Source: Amia ocellicauda
Taxonomy: Eukaryota; Chordata; Actinopteri; Amiiformes; Amiidae
Length of the DNA: 64,000 nucleotides
Direction: 5' to 3'
Assembly (NCBI RefSeq): GCF_036373705.1
Contig: NC_089866.1
Span: 2,386,001 to 2,450,000 of the forward strand
This document shows positions 1-12,800 of this stretch, piece by piece. The notes under the pieces were generated by a model that was not told the origin of the DNA, ran no database searches, and saw nothing but the letters and a program-made list of their open reading frames with translations. The stretch's first letter is position 1, and each line of letters opens with the position of its first letter. The position numbers were made by a program, and so were the translations under genes.

Positions 1-2
1 GG

Positions 3-2330
3 GAAAGATCCCTGGAAGCCGGCAGATTTACCCTCAGGCTGAGCAGCCAGAGTGAGCTGGGCCAGGATGACAGCATGGAGACGTCCTGGCTGGTCCCTGG
101 CACTCCTACCCTTCCAGTCATGGCAAGGAGCATATCCACACAGACCCACAGCTCCATGAACGCGCCAGTCATCAGACGGACTAACCTGTTTCCCGCCGAG
201 TCAAGTTTGGCCCAAAGCAGCAGCTCTGCAAGGTCCAAGAGCTCCCTGATCGCTGTGGCTCTCGGCCGGAACTCCAGTGTCTCTAAATCCACCACCACCA
301 CCCTAAGGCATGGGGGCCCTCAGCGGTCACACACAACAGCAGAGGCTGAAGCCAGAGTCCCGGTTGTGTCATCCAGTTCCGGTTCGGGTCACCAGGTGTC
401 TCCAGTGAAGCGCAGCAGTCCCGAATGTTCTCCACACAGATTAAAAGATGGGGGCAGGTTAGCGCTGGTCACTAACAGTCAGGACCTGTCCTCACCTGAG
501 CCCATCGCTCCCTCTTCCCAACTTCCTATTGAAGACTCTGTGTTACAGCGCAGCTCTTCTAACCTTGCAGCAGAAGCCAGCCTCGGTCCGGCAGACTCAC
601 CCCGTTCTCCCAAGAGCACAAATCCTGTCAACAGTACGGTGCCAAGCCTCGAGAGCTCTGCCGCCGTAGGGCTGCGTTCACCAGGGTCACGGGGCTCTGC
701 GGACTTTCAGGACCGGGTACGGGACTGTAACTTGAGCAGCATTAGCTGTCAGTCCCCCAGAGGCGGTGAATTTAGAAGCACAAAGCAAAACCATGAGCAG
801 GAAACCCCCCTCCGACCCGAGCACAGCTTCTGCCTGTCTGACGAGCCACCCATGCCGTTCGATGACACGGGCTGGGGCTTCCCCGAGCCCCTGCACTCGA
901 GCCCCCTGGGGAGCAACGGTCCGGCCACGCCTCCTGAGACAGGAGAGGAAGACGCCCTCACCCCACCTCAGACGTCCCCTGCTTCTCCCCGGCCTAGCTG
1001 CCTCCCGGCCCCCCGGGATGAGAGGTCCCCAGAGGCCCACCCCAGCTTCCTGGACTCCAAGCTCTGGGCCGACTGGGAGGAAGAGGAGGTCGTCCTGCCT
1101 CTGTCACAGAGAGTGTCTGCGGCCGCCCCCACGCAGCGGGTGAAGGAGCTCCGCACGCCAGGTACCCATGTCTTTGTGTCTTTGCGCGTTTGTGCGGTGG
1201 GCATCTTGTGTTTGACTGTGCGATACCCTTGGAGAGCAGCCCCAGTGGATTCTGACTCCATTGCTGTTCTTGTGCTTCTTGCCTCTCAGTCGCCACCCAG
1301 AAGACATCCCTGGGCCCCCTGGTGCCCATTACCCCCATGCCCACCTACTCTGACATGGACACCCCGGAGCTGAAGACCAGACTCAACAGGTGAGCTCTCT
1401 CTTGCTCCCTCTCTCTCTTCTCCCTCTCACCATCCTTCCCTGCCTCTCTCTCTCTCACTCTCTCTCTCCGTCTCCCTGACTGCTCTCCCCCTACGCAGGT
1501 TCGGTGTCCGCGCTTTGCCCAAGCGCCAGATGATCCTGAAGCTGAAGGAGATCCACCAGTTCACTCACCAGGTGATCAGCTCCGAGTCTGAGGACGAGGG
1601 ACCCTCCCCGCCGCGCCCATCCGCCCCATCGCACCGCCGACCCCCGGCTCCCCCACAGGTGAGCATGGCCCCAGCCAGCTCTGCTGTGGCAGGAGGAGCG
1701 TTTAAGGAGCCAGCAGGAGCCGCGGTGCGGGGCCCTGGCATCTCTCCTGTGAAAGCTGGGGACTCCGAGGACCCCGAGCTGCTGACGGCCTCCCAGTGCT
1801 CCACTGCCTCCTCCACCGCTGCCAGTGAGGACTCCTTCTCCTCCCAGAGGTAATGCCTTCCCCCTGGGATGGCAGCTTCATAGTGCCGGGTCGGGCTGGG
1901 TGGGTTCTTTCCATGGTAGAATGACTTGGTTTGCCAGGAATTCCTGACTAATATGGGGCGCCGTCTCCTCAGGTCGAACCCGGAGGACGTTGAGCTCTCT
2001 GGGGACGAGGACGAGGAGGACGGGGTCACGGCGTCCCAGGCGGCGACGCGGGAGGAGGACAAGCTGCTGGCCGTGCGGCGCTTCATCACGTCCGACCCCG
2101 AGCTGCACCGGTGCGTGCTGCTCTACCAGCCGCTGGTGCTGTCCCAGCTGCAGGCCCGGCTCCGGCAGGCGGGCATCCGGCTGGGCGCCACCAAGCTGCT
2201 GGATTTCTTGGACTCCCAGTGCATCACCTTCACCACCGCCAAGCCGGGCCAGCCCCGCGGGCAGCGCCGCCGCCGCCAGAGAGGGGGCAAGACCGGCAGC
2301 CAGAGAGCGAGGGGCAAGGATGGGGACTGA
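3..2330 (+). CDS. SLX4: SLX4 structure-specific endonuclease scaffold, C-terminal part (5' end outside window)
   Basis: Scaffold that binds SLX1, MUS81-EME1 and XPF-ERCC1 to cut Holliday junctions and other branched DNA during repair in the nucleus. Exons by splice signal and phase: 3..1161 (open at the window edge, inside the long low-complexity exon), 1290..1389, 1499..1849 and 1973..2330. Together they give 655 codons plus TGA with phases that all match. The first exon encodes Ser/Pro-rich disordered sequence. A SAP-like segment starting TPELKTRLNRFGVRALPKR (about residues 410-445 of this fragment) spans exons 2-3; in the family this region binds MUS81. The last exon carries the SLX1-binding conserved C-terminal domain (LYQPLVLSQLQARLRQAG, then LLDFLDSQCITFTTAK, about residues 575-625), followed by a basic Arg/Lys-rich tail. 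The N-terminal UBZ and BTB regions lie upstream of the window. The gene converges on MCRIP2. Identity is confident from the two domains; the exact 5' extent of the first exon is unknown. Confidence 0.93.
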
Positions 2331-2529
2331 GGGGGCCGCTGAGGAGGACAGACCCTGTACAGGGATGTGTGATGGGTTATAAGGAAGGTTATGGAGTGTA
2401 GATTGGAGCTTTAGAAGTTCCCTCCCCCGCGCCCCGGCCAGCGCACCGATATGGACTTCCCTGGAGTCCCATTGGTCAGGATTTCAGTGTGTTTCGATAA
2501 AGGAACAGCAGGCCGAGATGTAATTGGAC

Positions 2530-2535
2530 AATAAA
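2530..2535 (+). terminator. Candidate poly(A) signal for SLX4
   Basis: An AATAAA hexamer lies 200 bases after the SLX4 stop codon. The 3' UTR could instead run on to about 3.1 kb, because AT-rich sequence continues there. No transcript evidence is available. Confidence 0.45.
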
Positions 2536-4023
2536 GGCCGGCGTTCTTGAAACCCAGTGCCAACATGTTATCAGATGCGCTGATGAATGCATGGGTTTCT
2601 GGCAACACAGCGGGACTAGTTTGTGATTCTCTGTGGTTTCTGGTTTTGTGCATTTTGTCGTCCGTGACTGGCTTTTGGCGTTCAGCTCTGAATTGGATTC
2701 ATTTCAAACATGAAGAGTTTGCCGTTCCCGAGTGTTTACATAGCAGGTGTCTGCGGCTGAATGGAGACTATGAGGCAGGACAATTCGGAGACATCCTGCG
2801 CAAGCTCCGGTCCAGAGACTGTCCAGGGCAGCACCGAGGTCCCCGGATCCAGTGAAGCTGCATTTCAGTTCCGGACACAGACTCCCTAAGCGCGTCCGGT
2901 CCAGCGGACTGTGCTGCTACTCGATGTCTGCCGGCACATGTCCAAACGCCACCAGCAGTTCTGAGCTCCCGTTCTTGTTTTTTAAATCAGTGATGTTTTG
3001 TCTATTTTTAAGGGTCATGGTTGTGCATTTGTTTTTTTGTTTGGATATTATGTGAAAGTTTAAAAGAAGTGTTGTAATACTTTTTTATGCTTTGTGATGC
3101 ACTTGAAAAGACGGGAAAAAAGTAAAAAGTGTGTCGTTGTCGCTGCGCTGCACCTGCGTCTACGAGTGATTGTGTTGTAAACAGTGTTGTTGAGCTAATG
3201 TGTTCACATGCAACAGACCGTATGGATTCCTTGTTTCTACCAAAACACTAACGACAGAGCCGCCCCTCCCCCTCAGACAGCTGTCTTTCAGGAAATAAGC
3301 AAAGCTGAGGCTGATGTTTTGAGGTGGGGGGGGCCCTGCAGGGAACACCACTGGGGGTGAGGATTGTAGAATCGGATCTGCCTGACACACGTGTCCAACC
3401 TTTATGCATTTTTACTTTTTAATTGGACGTAATGGACGTGCTTTGGCAGCCAGTTTGTCTCCCGACCTCTGAAGATGATGTCCTTGTCGTTGGCGGTGCT
3501 CATACTGAGGAGCAACAACCTCTGCCTCAGGCCACAGCCCCTCCAGGGTAACGATACACTTGCTTGGCATTTTGCTGCCTTTCCATCAACACATCTCACC
3601 AGCCCCCTCTGCCTCCTGTCTCCCCTCCCCTCCCCTCCCCTCCCCTCCCGTCGTTTTTTCTTTCGATTTTCTTTCCCTCCAACCCCGAAAACAATAATTT
3701 CACTTCGGCACAACATCGTTACTGAAAATACCATTTTACTTTTTTTTTTTTTTTTACTTTCTTTTTCTTTCTTTTTTACCAAATACCAGCCAAGTAAAAC
3801 AGACATCATTTACAACAGGGCATGTTTGAAAAAGAAAAAAAAATCTCTCTCCTCCAGCGGGGTGGACGACATGCCGTGGCCGTGGGGGTGGGGGGGGATG
3901 GCGGGAATTTCGGCCACGTGTCGCCACCGTGTCGCCATGGCAGTGTGGGCGTCTGAGCCGCGCCGGACTCTCGCCCCGTCCCTGCGGTCTGCACGGTGCC
4001 TCCGGGCCCGGCTCCGGCTCTCC
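2536..4023. other. Intergenic / 3' UTR space between convergent SLX4 and MCRIP2
   Basis: No gene seen. The stretch holds AT-rich sequence, a run of CCCCT repeats near 3625-3650 and a T-rich stretch near 3738-3755. It should contain the MCRIP2 3' UTR on the minus strand; no clear AATAAA is seen there on that strand, only a weaker ATTAAA near 3418. Confidence 0.6.
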
Positions 4024-7000
4024 TCACGACAGGTTCACGATGTTGGCCAGGAAGCGCTGAGCCCACCACTCCTCCAGGTCGAAGGGCACGAAGTCTGCGG
4101 ACGGCAAGACGGGCAGTCAGTGTGGAGTCTGGGGCCGGGTGACACCCCTGTACCGTTTATTGGCTACATGCGTTATCGGTTCTTTTTCAATGTGGGTGCC
4201 TCTTCCCAGGGAGCTGCCGTCTACTTTTCCCTTTAGGTGTTTTATCCACTAGAGGGGAACCTATTTTCATATGTAACGGTTTCCCGCAGGAATGTGCAGG
4301 CGATGCGGTCTGATGCTGAATTGTCGAGCGGTGGGGAGGGGGGTTGTTGGCGAAGGTCAGAGGGCGGAGAACGTGCACTTTAGCTTTAGTTGTTGTTTTG
4401 TCGTTCACACGTATGTTTGGCCCGGCAGCACCGATTTTTGGCCTGATGGGCCGCCTGGTCTGAATAGCGGTGCAGGAAACCCTGTATGACATTCACATGT
4501 CTAACAGCTGGAATAGTATAAACGTTTTTTTAGTGACTTTAAATAATTAAATACATATCTGATGGTGATCGGGCCAGCTCCAGTCTGATTGCTTCACTTC
4601 ATGAGACGACCCGTTTTGTAAAATAAACAAATTGCACAGAGTGGCTGGACAGATGAAGGACAGATTTGCGTCAGTGTGACCTTTTGGGCTCAGCAGATGA
4701 TTTGCAGAGACCTGTCAGGGCTGGAGCTGCTCTGTAGTACACTGAGAGACGAGCTCTCAATCGGCAACAGGCTGGAAACAGGCCCAGTCAGAGCGCTGTG
4801 CTCGTGGTTTTATTTCGAGGAAGCGGTGGTGGGTTTGGGCCGGATCGAGCAGGAATGCCGCGGTGGGAGAGAAAATGTGAACCCGACCGCAACCCGGGGG
4901 TAATTACAGACGCGACAAATCCCACTTTTCGGAAAGGCCCGATTCCACATTTAAATTAGAAATCTAAGTTATATACTGATTTATTTATTTTTTCTTTGCA
5001 AGGACAGATAGCGAGACACATCAAGATTGTTTTTAATTTAATAGCAGATGAAGAATTGCTAAATAATGGGTTAGAACTGCGGTCTGTCTAAAAACAGACA
5101 ACATGTCTTAATGAGGAGGAGCTGAGACACGAAGGGTATCTGGACTCCTTTAATGGAAGACAATTCATTTCTGTATTATTATTCTGGCTCTGTCGGCCAC
5201 AGATGCCTCAGTATTCAACAGACCAGCGCACAGGTACTGTTTCTTGTTAGCGTGAACTTCATTTTATTTGTTAGAGTTGATTTGAGTATATCGCACAGTA
5301 AGAACCTCTATAGTACATCTTCTCCACATATCCATTCTTAGTAGTACATGTCTTTTCAGTAGCATCTTGACCTCTTATACATTTACTTCCATCGACTATA
5401 GAGGGTTCCCCCTGTGATTTCTCCCCAATTCCACGGACTGATACCTTAAGACTTTCAATTCTGTCTTCCCGAGTGGTCTTCTATACTTGCCACCGAATTC
5501 AGTTTATTTTTAAGTGGGGGGATGTGCGGATCTCTCTCTCCGCCCCAGTGCACGGCAAACTCGCTTAGCAGGACCCACCAGATTACATCCCTCCCATAGT
5601 GTTCCCCTCGGGGCAGTGACCGACTGGAGGCCCCAGACAACACAGGAGAGCGGTCTGTGGATGGAGTGGAGGGGGGAGGAAAACGCTCACTTTTCATGCT
5701 GGGGTTCGGGGTCTTCTCTGTGTACTGCACTGGTCCCTTGCCATTCTCCGCCTGGACGCCCTCTCCCAGCTGCTGCTCTACCTCCTGCCAGGCTACAGAG
5801 AGAGAGAGAAAAGCAGGGCTGTGATTGACGGCACAGATGTTCACCATGTGGGTTCACCATGAGGCTAGTGTGTGTATTTGTGCACCTGCGGGTGAACAGG
5901 AGAGCTGTGCACCACAACTTCGGTGGAAATAGCCGGACAGCACAACACAGCCCCCCATGCTGCTCAAACCAGGACAGCAGAGGATTGAGCAGAGCATTAA
6001 GTAAAGCCTCCATACACCTGACTGACGACTGATCCTCGCCCACTTCTACACATATAATCTCATATCGGGGGGCGCAGCGCACAGTAAGGGTTTCCTGCAG
6101 TAGGTGAGTGAGGCATGCTGCGGCGCTGCTCACCCCGGCGTCCCACAGGAAAGTAGGATCCACTAACAAAAGAACGAAGTGCAGCTGAAACCAACTAATA
6201 GTTGGTTTCTGAGGAGAGTTTTCCTTCTTTAGTTTTTTTTTTTTTTTTTACTTTCAAGGGAAAATAAAGCAGATCCCCAGAGCAGACAAATGCCTCTGAT
6301 TACATCCTCAGTCTTTATCACATGTGGCGTAATCGCGCTGTGTGGCGCTGGGCACAGAGGTCAGCGAGACGCAGCCCATGCTGTCTACCCGCTGCGTCAC
6401 TGCTAGCACCTGTGACCTTTTACTCCCTTCTCCCCGCGCTCCTGTGGGCAGAGAGCCAGTGCCGCACTGAGCACGCTCCCGAGCCCAGCAGTCTTGCACA
6501 ACACCAGAAAGCCCAGACAGACAGACCGACCGGCTGAATGAACGAGGGCCATAGAGCAGGGGAGGGGCAGAATAATCTACAGTGAGTAGCATTTGCCCTC
6601 TCATACCTCCGCTTTTAAAGCTAAATGGCAGCTGGATTCAGGAAATAAATGACTAAAACCCTGCTCTGTCCACCTGTCTCCAGGTGTTTCCCACGTACAG
6701 CTGGGGACACAACTTTGCATACCCACCCCCATCTTTGCATTGCAAAATTTTAATAACAGCCCTCTTGTCTTTTTAGCACCTTGGAAATGTGGATAGCTGT
6801 GAACATCTTGTCACATTGTGTGTGTGACTGAATCATTCCCATATGACAAACCGTGCTGAATAAGGGTTATGGACTGTGGGGTTCAGATGGTGCTTCCCTG
6901 CCCTTTGCTGATAAAGTTTCTCTCTTATCTGTACCCTGTCTGGGGGGGGGCAGGGATATTATGGAGCATTCCCAATGCCAGATAAGGGAATTGATAGCCT

Positions 7001-9235
7001 TCCTTGTGTTTAACTGCCATCCTTGTTACTCTTTGATGCAGACAAGGCTTTTGTGTGGCAGGGTGTGTGCCACACAGCACCACAAGATAACGCCCTCCCC
7101 CACAGAGCGAGACAGCGGGGCCGAGTGTCTGACTTCTGCAGAGAATACTAATACAATGCAAGCTGGCCAAAAGTTAAATAGAGATATGAACATGATATGG
7201 GAAGATATGGGAAAAAGCACAGGATACAAACTAAGCGCTGCTGCCGTCAAGGCCCCCCACACCACCCTCCCCCGCTCCCACACCGCAGGAACTGTGAGCA
7301 GTACAGTGCGAAGACTAACAGCGTCAATCACAGCGTCATGTCAGGGTCTTGTAACCCCACTCACAAGGAAAACTACGCTTTGTCAAGCGTCACAAATCAT
7401 GTTCATGTCCCGCTGGGGGGATAATGCCCTTTTGGAATGATATTAAGTAATCCAACAGTAGAGAAGCTGTTACAAGTCTCGCACACACACTCCAACAAAA
7501 CACAGGAGTGTGGCTCCAGGCATCACTTACCTTCGTACACAAACTTGACATTCTCCTCGTGTGCCTCCGTGAAGCCGTCCAGCAGGGCGTCGCTCTGGGG
7601 CACGGGGGTGTGGTAGCGTTTCCCGTTCACGCGGTTAAACACCAGCTTCGGCGCTGGACAGCTGGGGGGCAACAGGAAGACAACCGTCAGACCCGACCCA
7701 CACCACCCCGGTACCTCAGACCTGCCGGCGCCTCCCACTGCTGGGACCCCTGGCTTTATTATATAATTTGACTTGTTTTCCAGCTGAGCACCACCTTGTT
7801 TAATTCGGGACTAAACTGAACCAGAAACTGAGAACAGTTGTACAGTTTTGTTGCTGTGACCATGTATCCTACAGGGTGGGAAAGGGTCAGTTTGTTTAGG
7901 GGTGGAAGGGAATGGCACTGTGGGGTTTCCTTCACAGATCAAGGACAGTTCAATTAACTAATTGAGAGTTCAGCAGGAACACAAACCAGCATGGTAGGGG
8001 CTCCTCCAGGACCAGGGCTGAGACCCACTGCTGTGCTGTGTTGTGTTTTGCACAAGAGCCCACTGTAACGCAGCTGCAGCGAGGTATTTGTTTTGTGTGG
8101 ATTTTAGCAGTATAATGATTCATTGGCACTGAAATAGTTTCTGCCCCTGCAGTACACTGCGCGAATAATACCGCGAAACAAACACGAATGAGCCGTCATT
8201 GCCACGGCCCGAGCAGACCGCAGCAGTGTACGCGCAGCGCGGCGGGCGGTGTGTCCTCTCCGGCTCGCCGTAGCGCCCACACCATGCGGTTGCCCTGGTA
8301 ACCACAGCGGGCTGACTGCGCAGGCGCGCCGGGTTAACCGCTTCACCGCCGGCCCGGGCAGCGTGCCTCGAACCGCAGCCCACCGCGCCGGAGCCCGGAG
8401 CCCGGGGAGCGCAACACGCGGCGGGGCTTCCCCGGCCACCGGACGGATCCACGCATCCACCGGGCTCCCCTCTGCGCTGCGTGGGGGTGGTGCTACCACA
8501 CGGGCAGGCCCGGGACTCCGAGTCTCAGCTGCTGCCGTGTCCTTGCGGAGCCCCCGGGACCGTGGCGCAAAACAGACTGGAGCAGCGCAGGGCCTGCCCC
8601 CCGTGTGCGGCTCAGTGCGGCTCAGTGCGGGGCCCCAGCCCTGCGGGAGGCTGTCCGCAGAGAGAGAGCAGCTCGCCGGCACTGTCACCTTGCTGCACAA
8701 CAAGGTCACCCGCCTCGCGTTATCCCCCACTCGGGCACTTTCCACTCGCCTCCCCCGGCACCCTGGCCTCGCATCCCGCACAGAGTCGACTCGGTTAGAG
8801 GGGTGCGAGTGGGGTGCGGACCGGCCCCCCGCAGCTGCACTCACGCAGCCTCCGCCGCGCACGGCAGGTCAGTCACACAACGCTTCGGGCGGCGGGCTGT
8901 ACTCACTCTGCCGGGCCCCAGTGGGCCTGCTTGTGCTTCAGCTCGCTGACTTTGCTGTCGATCTGCTGCGTAGGACCTTCGGACAGGAAACAACAGCGTT
9001 ATAACGCATTCATACCCTGACAGCCAGTGTGGGCGGCGGCCCAGCAGTGAGGGACCCGCAGCCAGGACGCCCTGTCCAGCCGGGGGACACGCTGTGTGGA
9101 CGGGGCTGAGGGAGACGCACTGCTCTGCGATGCTCCGGTGCCAGTGGAAGTAGTTGTGCGTTTCTGAGGCGGCCTGCGCTCACCTGTCCTCCGCTGCGTG
9201 ACGAGCTTGCTGGGACCCCTGGTGATCGTGTACAT
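4024..9235 (-). CDS. MCRIP2: MCRIP2 (FAM195A), MAPK-regulated corepressor-interacting protein 2
   Basis: Small disordered protein; the MCRIP family interacts with the CtBP co-repressor and with DDX6/stress-granule mRNPs. Coding exons on the minus strand: 9235..9184, 8976..8907, 7661..7531, 5792..5691 and 4094..4024. These total 426 bases, giving 141 residues plus stop, with every phase matching and GT-AG at each junction. The protein begins MYTITRGPSKLVTQRRT, has a central LVFNRVNGKRYHTP block, then AHEENVKFVYEAWQEVE and PVQYTEKTPNPSMK, and ends FVPFDLEEWWAQRFLANIV. These are the conserved blocks of the family in order. An adjacent upstream in-frame ATG at 9238, and another at 9289, could lengthen the N-terminus; 9235 was chosen because the family starts MYTI. 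The length is close to the mammalian protein. The exon 1 side lies in a CpG island. Confidence 0.93.
8289..8302. promoter_or_regulatory. RFX X-box-like palindrome in MCRIP2 intron 2
   Basis: GTTGCC-CT-GGTAAC is a near-perfect inverted repeat that matches the RFX consensus GTNRCC-N(0-3)-RGYAAC at every position. It lies inside the CpG island, not at the MCRIP2 start. Binding is inferred from the motif only. Confidence 0.6.
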
Positions 9236-9629
9236 CATGTGCTGCGGCGCGGCCGGGCAGTCGGGCTCCTCGCACGGCGTCCAGCGCACGCAGCGCGACG
9301 TGGGCTCACACTGGAGTTACGGCGCTCGGTGCGCGGAGGGGGCTGTCCTCGCCGATGCCCGCTCCCGGTGCGTGTCCAGCAGGAGCCGAGACGGGTCCCA
9401 CGGCGGAGAGTCCCGGGGCAACGTGCGGACAGTGCCGAAAACAGAGTCGCGTCGCTGGACTGTGACAACGCGCCGGCTCTCCGGTGGGACAGTCGCATGG
9501 GTCCACCTGCGGGTCAGCCGGGGTGCAGCGGCGTGTCCGGCGGGCTGGTGTGCTCGGCGGGCCGGCGTGTGAGGACAACTTCGCTCGGCTCTGCTGGAAC
9601 CAGCTGTCATTCAGCGGCACAGCCTCCGG

Positions 9630-9648
9630 CCCCGCCCCCGTGACGTCA
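9630..9648. promoter_or_regulatory. GC-box next to a full CRE upstream of MCRIP2
   Basis: A CCCCGCCCC Sp/KLF box is followed directly by a perfect palindromic TGACGTCA cAMP-response element (9641-9648), about 405 bases upstream of the MCRIP2 ATG. Next to it on the far side (about 9650-9663) is a GGCAGGGGGCGTG stretch on the minus strand, which resembles a CTCF core. Confidence 0.6.
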
Positions 9649-9776
9649 GCACACGCCCCCTGCCGCCTTAAAGGGGACGCGTCCTTCACACGCCGCCAGA
9701 TGACCTTTCACCTGCACAGGCCGACGGTCCCTTTCTCCGTACTTTTGTCCCTCCATGGAAAAATACTGTGACTGTG

Positions 9777-9806
9777 CGTGCGTGTGTGTGTGTGTGTGTG
9801 TGTGCA
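9777..9806. repeat. (GT)n microsatellite
   Basis: About 13 GT dinucleotides with minor interruptions, in the intergenic sequence just beyond the MCRIP2 promoter. Confidence 0.9.
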
Positions 9807-12800
9807 TGTGCATGAGCAGCCACAGCTGGTGCTCTCTCACACACACACGCACAGACAGATTATCTCGCAGGGCCAACTGGACCACCACACTGAAGTGCTC
9901 CCAAGAGAAGACTATCAGGGTATATGTGGGTCAGACCCACTATAGCGGGCAGTTGCAGGGTGGTTTGTTTGCACAGAATCGGTGGCGTCATCAGCCGCAA
10001 TCACACAGGTTTGTGGACCGAAATAGCAAGTGGTGGATTCACACCATTTGTTAGTAACATTTATGATCTGTTGCATTTCTCTTCCACTATTTCTGCCCAA
10101 AAAGCTGCTGTTCAGTCAATACATTCAACACCTGAGACTTTTTCTTATTTCTTCCCCGCAAAAGAAAGGGGTGACAGACTGAATATTTTTATTATTTATT
10201 TCTTTATTTCTTAGCAGACACCCTTCTGCAGGGCAACTTACAAAACTCAAGAGCAATACAAAGTGCAATACAGTGTAGTTCAAGGCATAATACATTGTAC
10301 AAATTCCAATTTACACAAGTGTATACAAGATATACAATAAATATATAAGGTCTTGCATCCTAGATTGTAAAAGCTTATAAGTGCAGACAAGATGTCAAGT
10401 CAAAGTTAAGAGCTAAGGGAGCATAGGGGAAATCAAAATAAGCAATACAAGTACTAGTAAAGCAAGGCAAGTGGTGTGATAAAATGTTGTATAAGTGCTA
10501 TCTTACAGGAGAGTAAATTACTAAATTACAAGTACTGTCTGAAAAGATGTGTCTTAAGTGCCAGACAGAGGTCAGAGACTCTGCTGTTTTGACTTCAATT
10601 TGAAGGTCGTTTGCTGACAGTTAATGTGTCAGCATAAGAGAATACAAACTAACAAAACAACGGTTTTAATTTATTACAGATTAAGTGGCTGTGTTGTTAC
10701 TATGGTGTGTTAGCTGGTAAAACATTCTCTTGTTCTTGGTTAAGATGCAATCCTGTCCTCTGAGCAACAGGGATCAATATGGCTGACTGTGGGACTGTTT
10801 TCATATCTGGAGGTTGAGACCACCTCCTGTAACTGGTGAGATAGCAGGCAGGTCTGCGTGGCAATCTGGGAATACCTTGGTCTGTAAGAGTTAATCAGTG
10901 TCGAGTGGTTTATCACGTCGTTCCAATCATTTAAATGTTATGACAGTTATCTGCAACATAACCTGCAGGATCACAGCTCTCTAGTCTCCGGGACCGGGGT
11001 CGTTCGGTTGTGTGGAATATTTGTAGGACGCTGTGTTTAGTGGAAACACATCTCAAACTGAAAGTTTAATTTCACTGTGTTCAGAAACAGGTCTCCTGAA
11101 ACACTCACAGCTGTGACCGTGATCCTAGAGCAGGTGTCTGGCTGTGCCAATTGTGTAAAGGCGACAAACGTTGAGCCAGCTGTCTGGATGTGTTGAGAGA
11201 TACAGTCCACAGTTTAAAGCCACTGGTTTACCCATCGCTGAACTTCTGACAACAATTATATGAACAACAGTGGTATTATTATTTATTATTCTTGTAGTGA
11301 TTCTTATTAAGACATGCAGGGGGTGCTCGACTGACTTGATCTGACTTTTTTTTTTAAATTATGATTGAACCCAGAGGTTTATTCAATAATGTGATGTTTG
11401 AGAAAGCTGCAGGCAGGCCCTTTCATCTTATGCATCGCACATCTCTACCTCACCTCCCTGCTGGGCCGATGTTGTTTCTGTGTCACCCTCCGCTCTCAGA
11501 GAGCTGGCGCTGATCGCTGACTGAAATACCAACCCTATGTCTAAAAAGTAGGATGGAAACGAACGCATTTGATGGTGGATGCATCTGGATCTTACACAGT
11601 AAGATACATTTGCTTTATCTTTTATTTTATTACATGGCAGTCGAAAGAATCTCATGCCTAAAGGTGAGATTAATTTGAGATTGCTGCTGCTGCTGACCTC
11701 TGACCCTTAGCCTGCATGGACTCCAGTAAACAGGCCAAAGACAGAACCTGGGAAGACCTGACTAAGTTAACAGTAGAATTGTAACTAGTGTACAGTTGTA
11801 GTTATTATCTGTTCACGTGCATACTTTGGAAATGTTATTCGGACACTGTTACTGCAACTGAAAATATGTTCTGAAATCACTGCTTGCAGGAAGAAAGTAT
11901 GCATGGGAAGCAAGGTACTGTCACACAAAACCACGTGCATTGCAGCGTGTTCCACATAGATACACTTCCTGTGTTCTGGCACGGCTGGGATTGTCACCTG
12001 GCCCCATCACTCCCCAGACCCCTTGAGACGGGATCGTTTTCTGAAGGTCACCTCTAGACTGAAGGAAGTGGACTTGTAAATTTAGCAAAATGGCTACAGG
12101 TTATTATTGTGGAGTGTAAGCAATAAAAGTTTTTTATTTTTTATTGTGGGCAATATCTAACACTATAAAATGTGCCGGAGTCGCAGTTGTTTGCAGCGCC
12201 ATGTCAGTTTACCCTTCAAAGCAGCACAGTGGCTCCGATGAATGTACTTCTCACACTGCACTGCAGGAAATAAGGGATTAAACATTGACCAGTGCCTTAT
12301 CACAGCGTCGGCTCACAGGGATGCCCCTCCCAGGTGGGAATTTGGTGGGAATGCCAAAGAACGGGTGCAAAGAACTGTTAATTTTGGCATGTCAGGCATC
12401 AGTATTTTCTGCATGGATTGGTTTGGTTTGGAGGAAATGTGAAACTTGGCCCTGTGTGTCAAACCCGACCCAGTGGATCAGAGCGAGACGATCGGTAAGG
12501 TACAGAAAACTCTCACACAAGACATGTTGTTTGAAATATTTTTATTTTAAATCGTTATAACACACCCTGTTTTTTTGTTTGTTTTTTTAGTGGAACACAT
12601 TTCTCTTAAAATGTAAAATGCTCCTGTTTGCAGCTTTTAAGACATTAAACGTTAGCTGCAGGTGTCAGTTTCCTGCCATTCGATTTCCTGAAGTGTTACT
12701 GGGGGGGGGGGGGGGGGGAGGTTTTACATTGTAGAAGGAAGAATTCTCTCCGTGTGCGATTTAAAAGGCTGCAGTTGAGATCTGACCAGATGTTCCTCTG

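Larger units (their letters stand above)
8170..9660 (-). promoter_or_regulatory. CpG island over MCRIP2 exons 1-2, intron 2 and upstream promoter
   Basis: Base composition turns strongly GC- and CpG-rich from about 8.17 to 9.66 kb and drops on both sides. It covers exons 1 and 2, most of the 5' part of intron 2, and about 400 bases upstream of the start codon. The limits are judged by eye. Confidence 0.75.

Noticed and set aside
687-2089. Minus-strand frames opposite SLX4
   Set aside because: Shadows of GC-rich SLX4 exons. The plus-strand exons join in phase and carry the SAP and SLX1-binding domains.
3475-4236. 253-residue plus-strand frame over the MCRIP2 last exon
   Set aside because: Low-complexity composition, crosses poly-T and runs antisense to the real MCRIP2 exon 5.
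8104-9004. 250-residue frames on both strands in the MCRIP2 CpG island
   Set aside because: Long frames are expected in CpG-rich DNA. They show no recognisable domain, and they overlap MCRIP2 exon 2 in a different frame.
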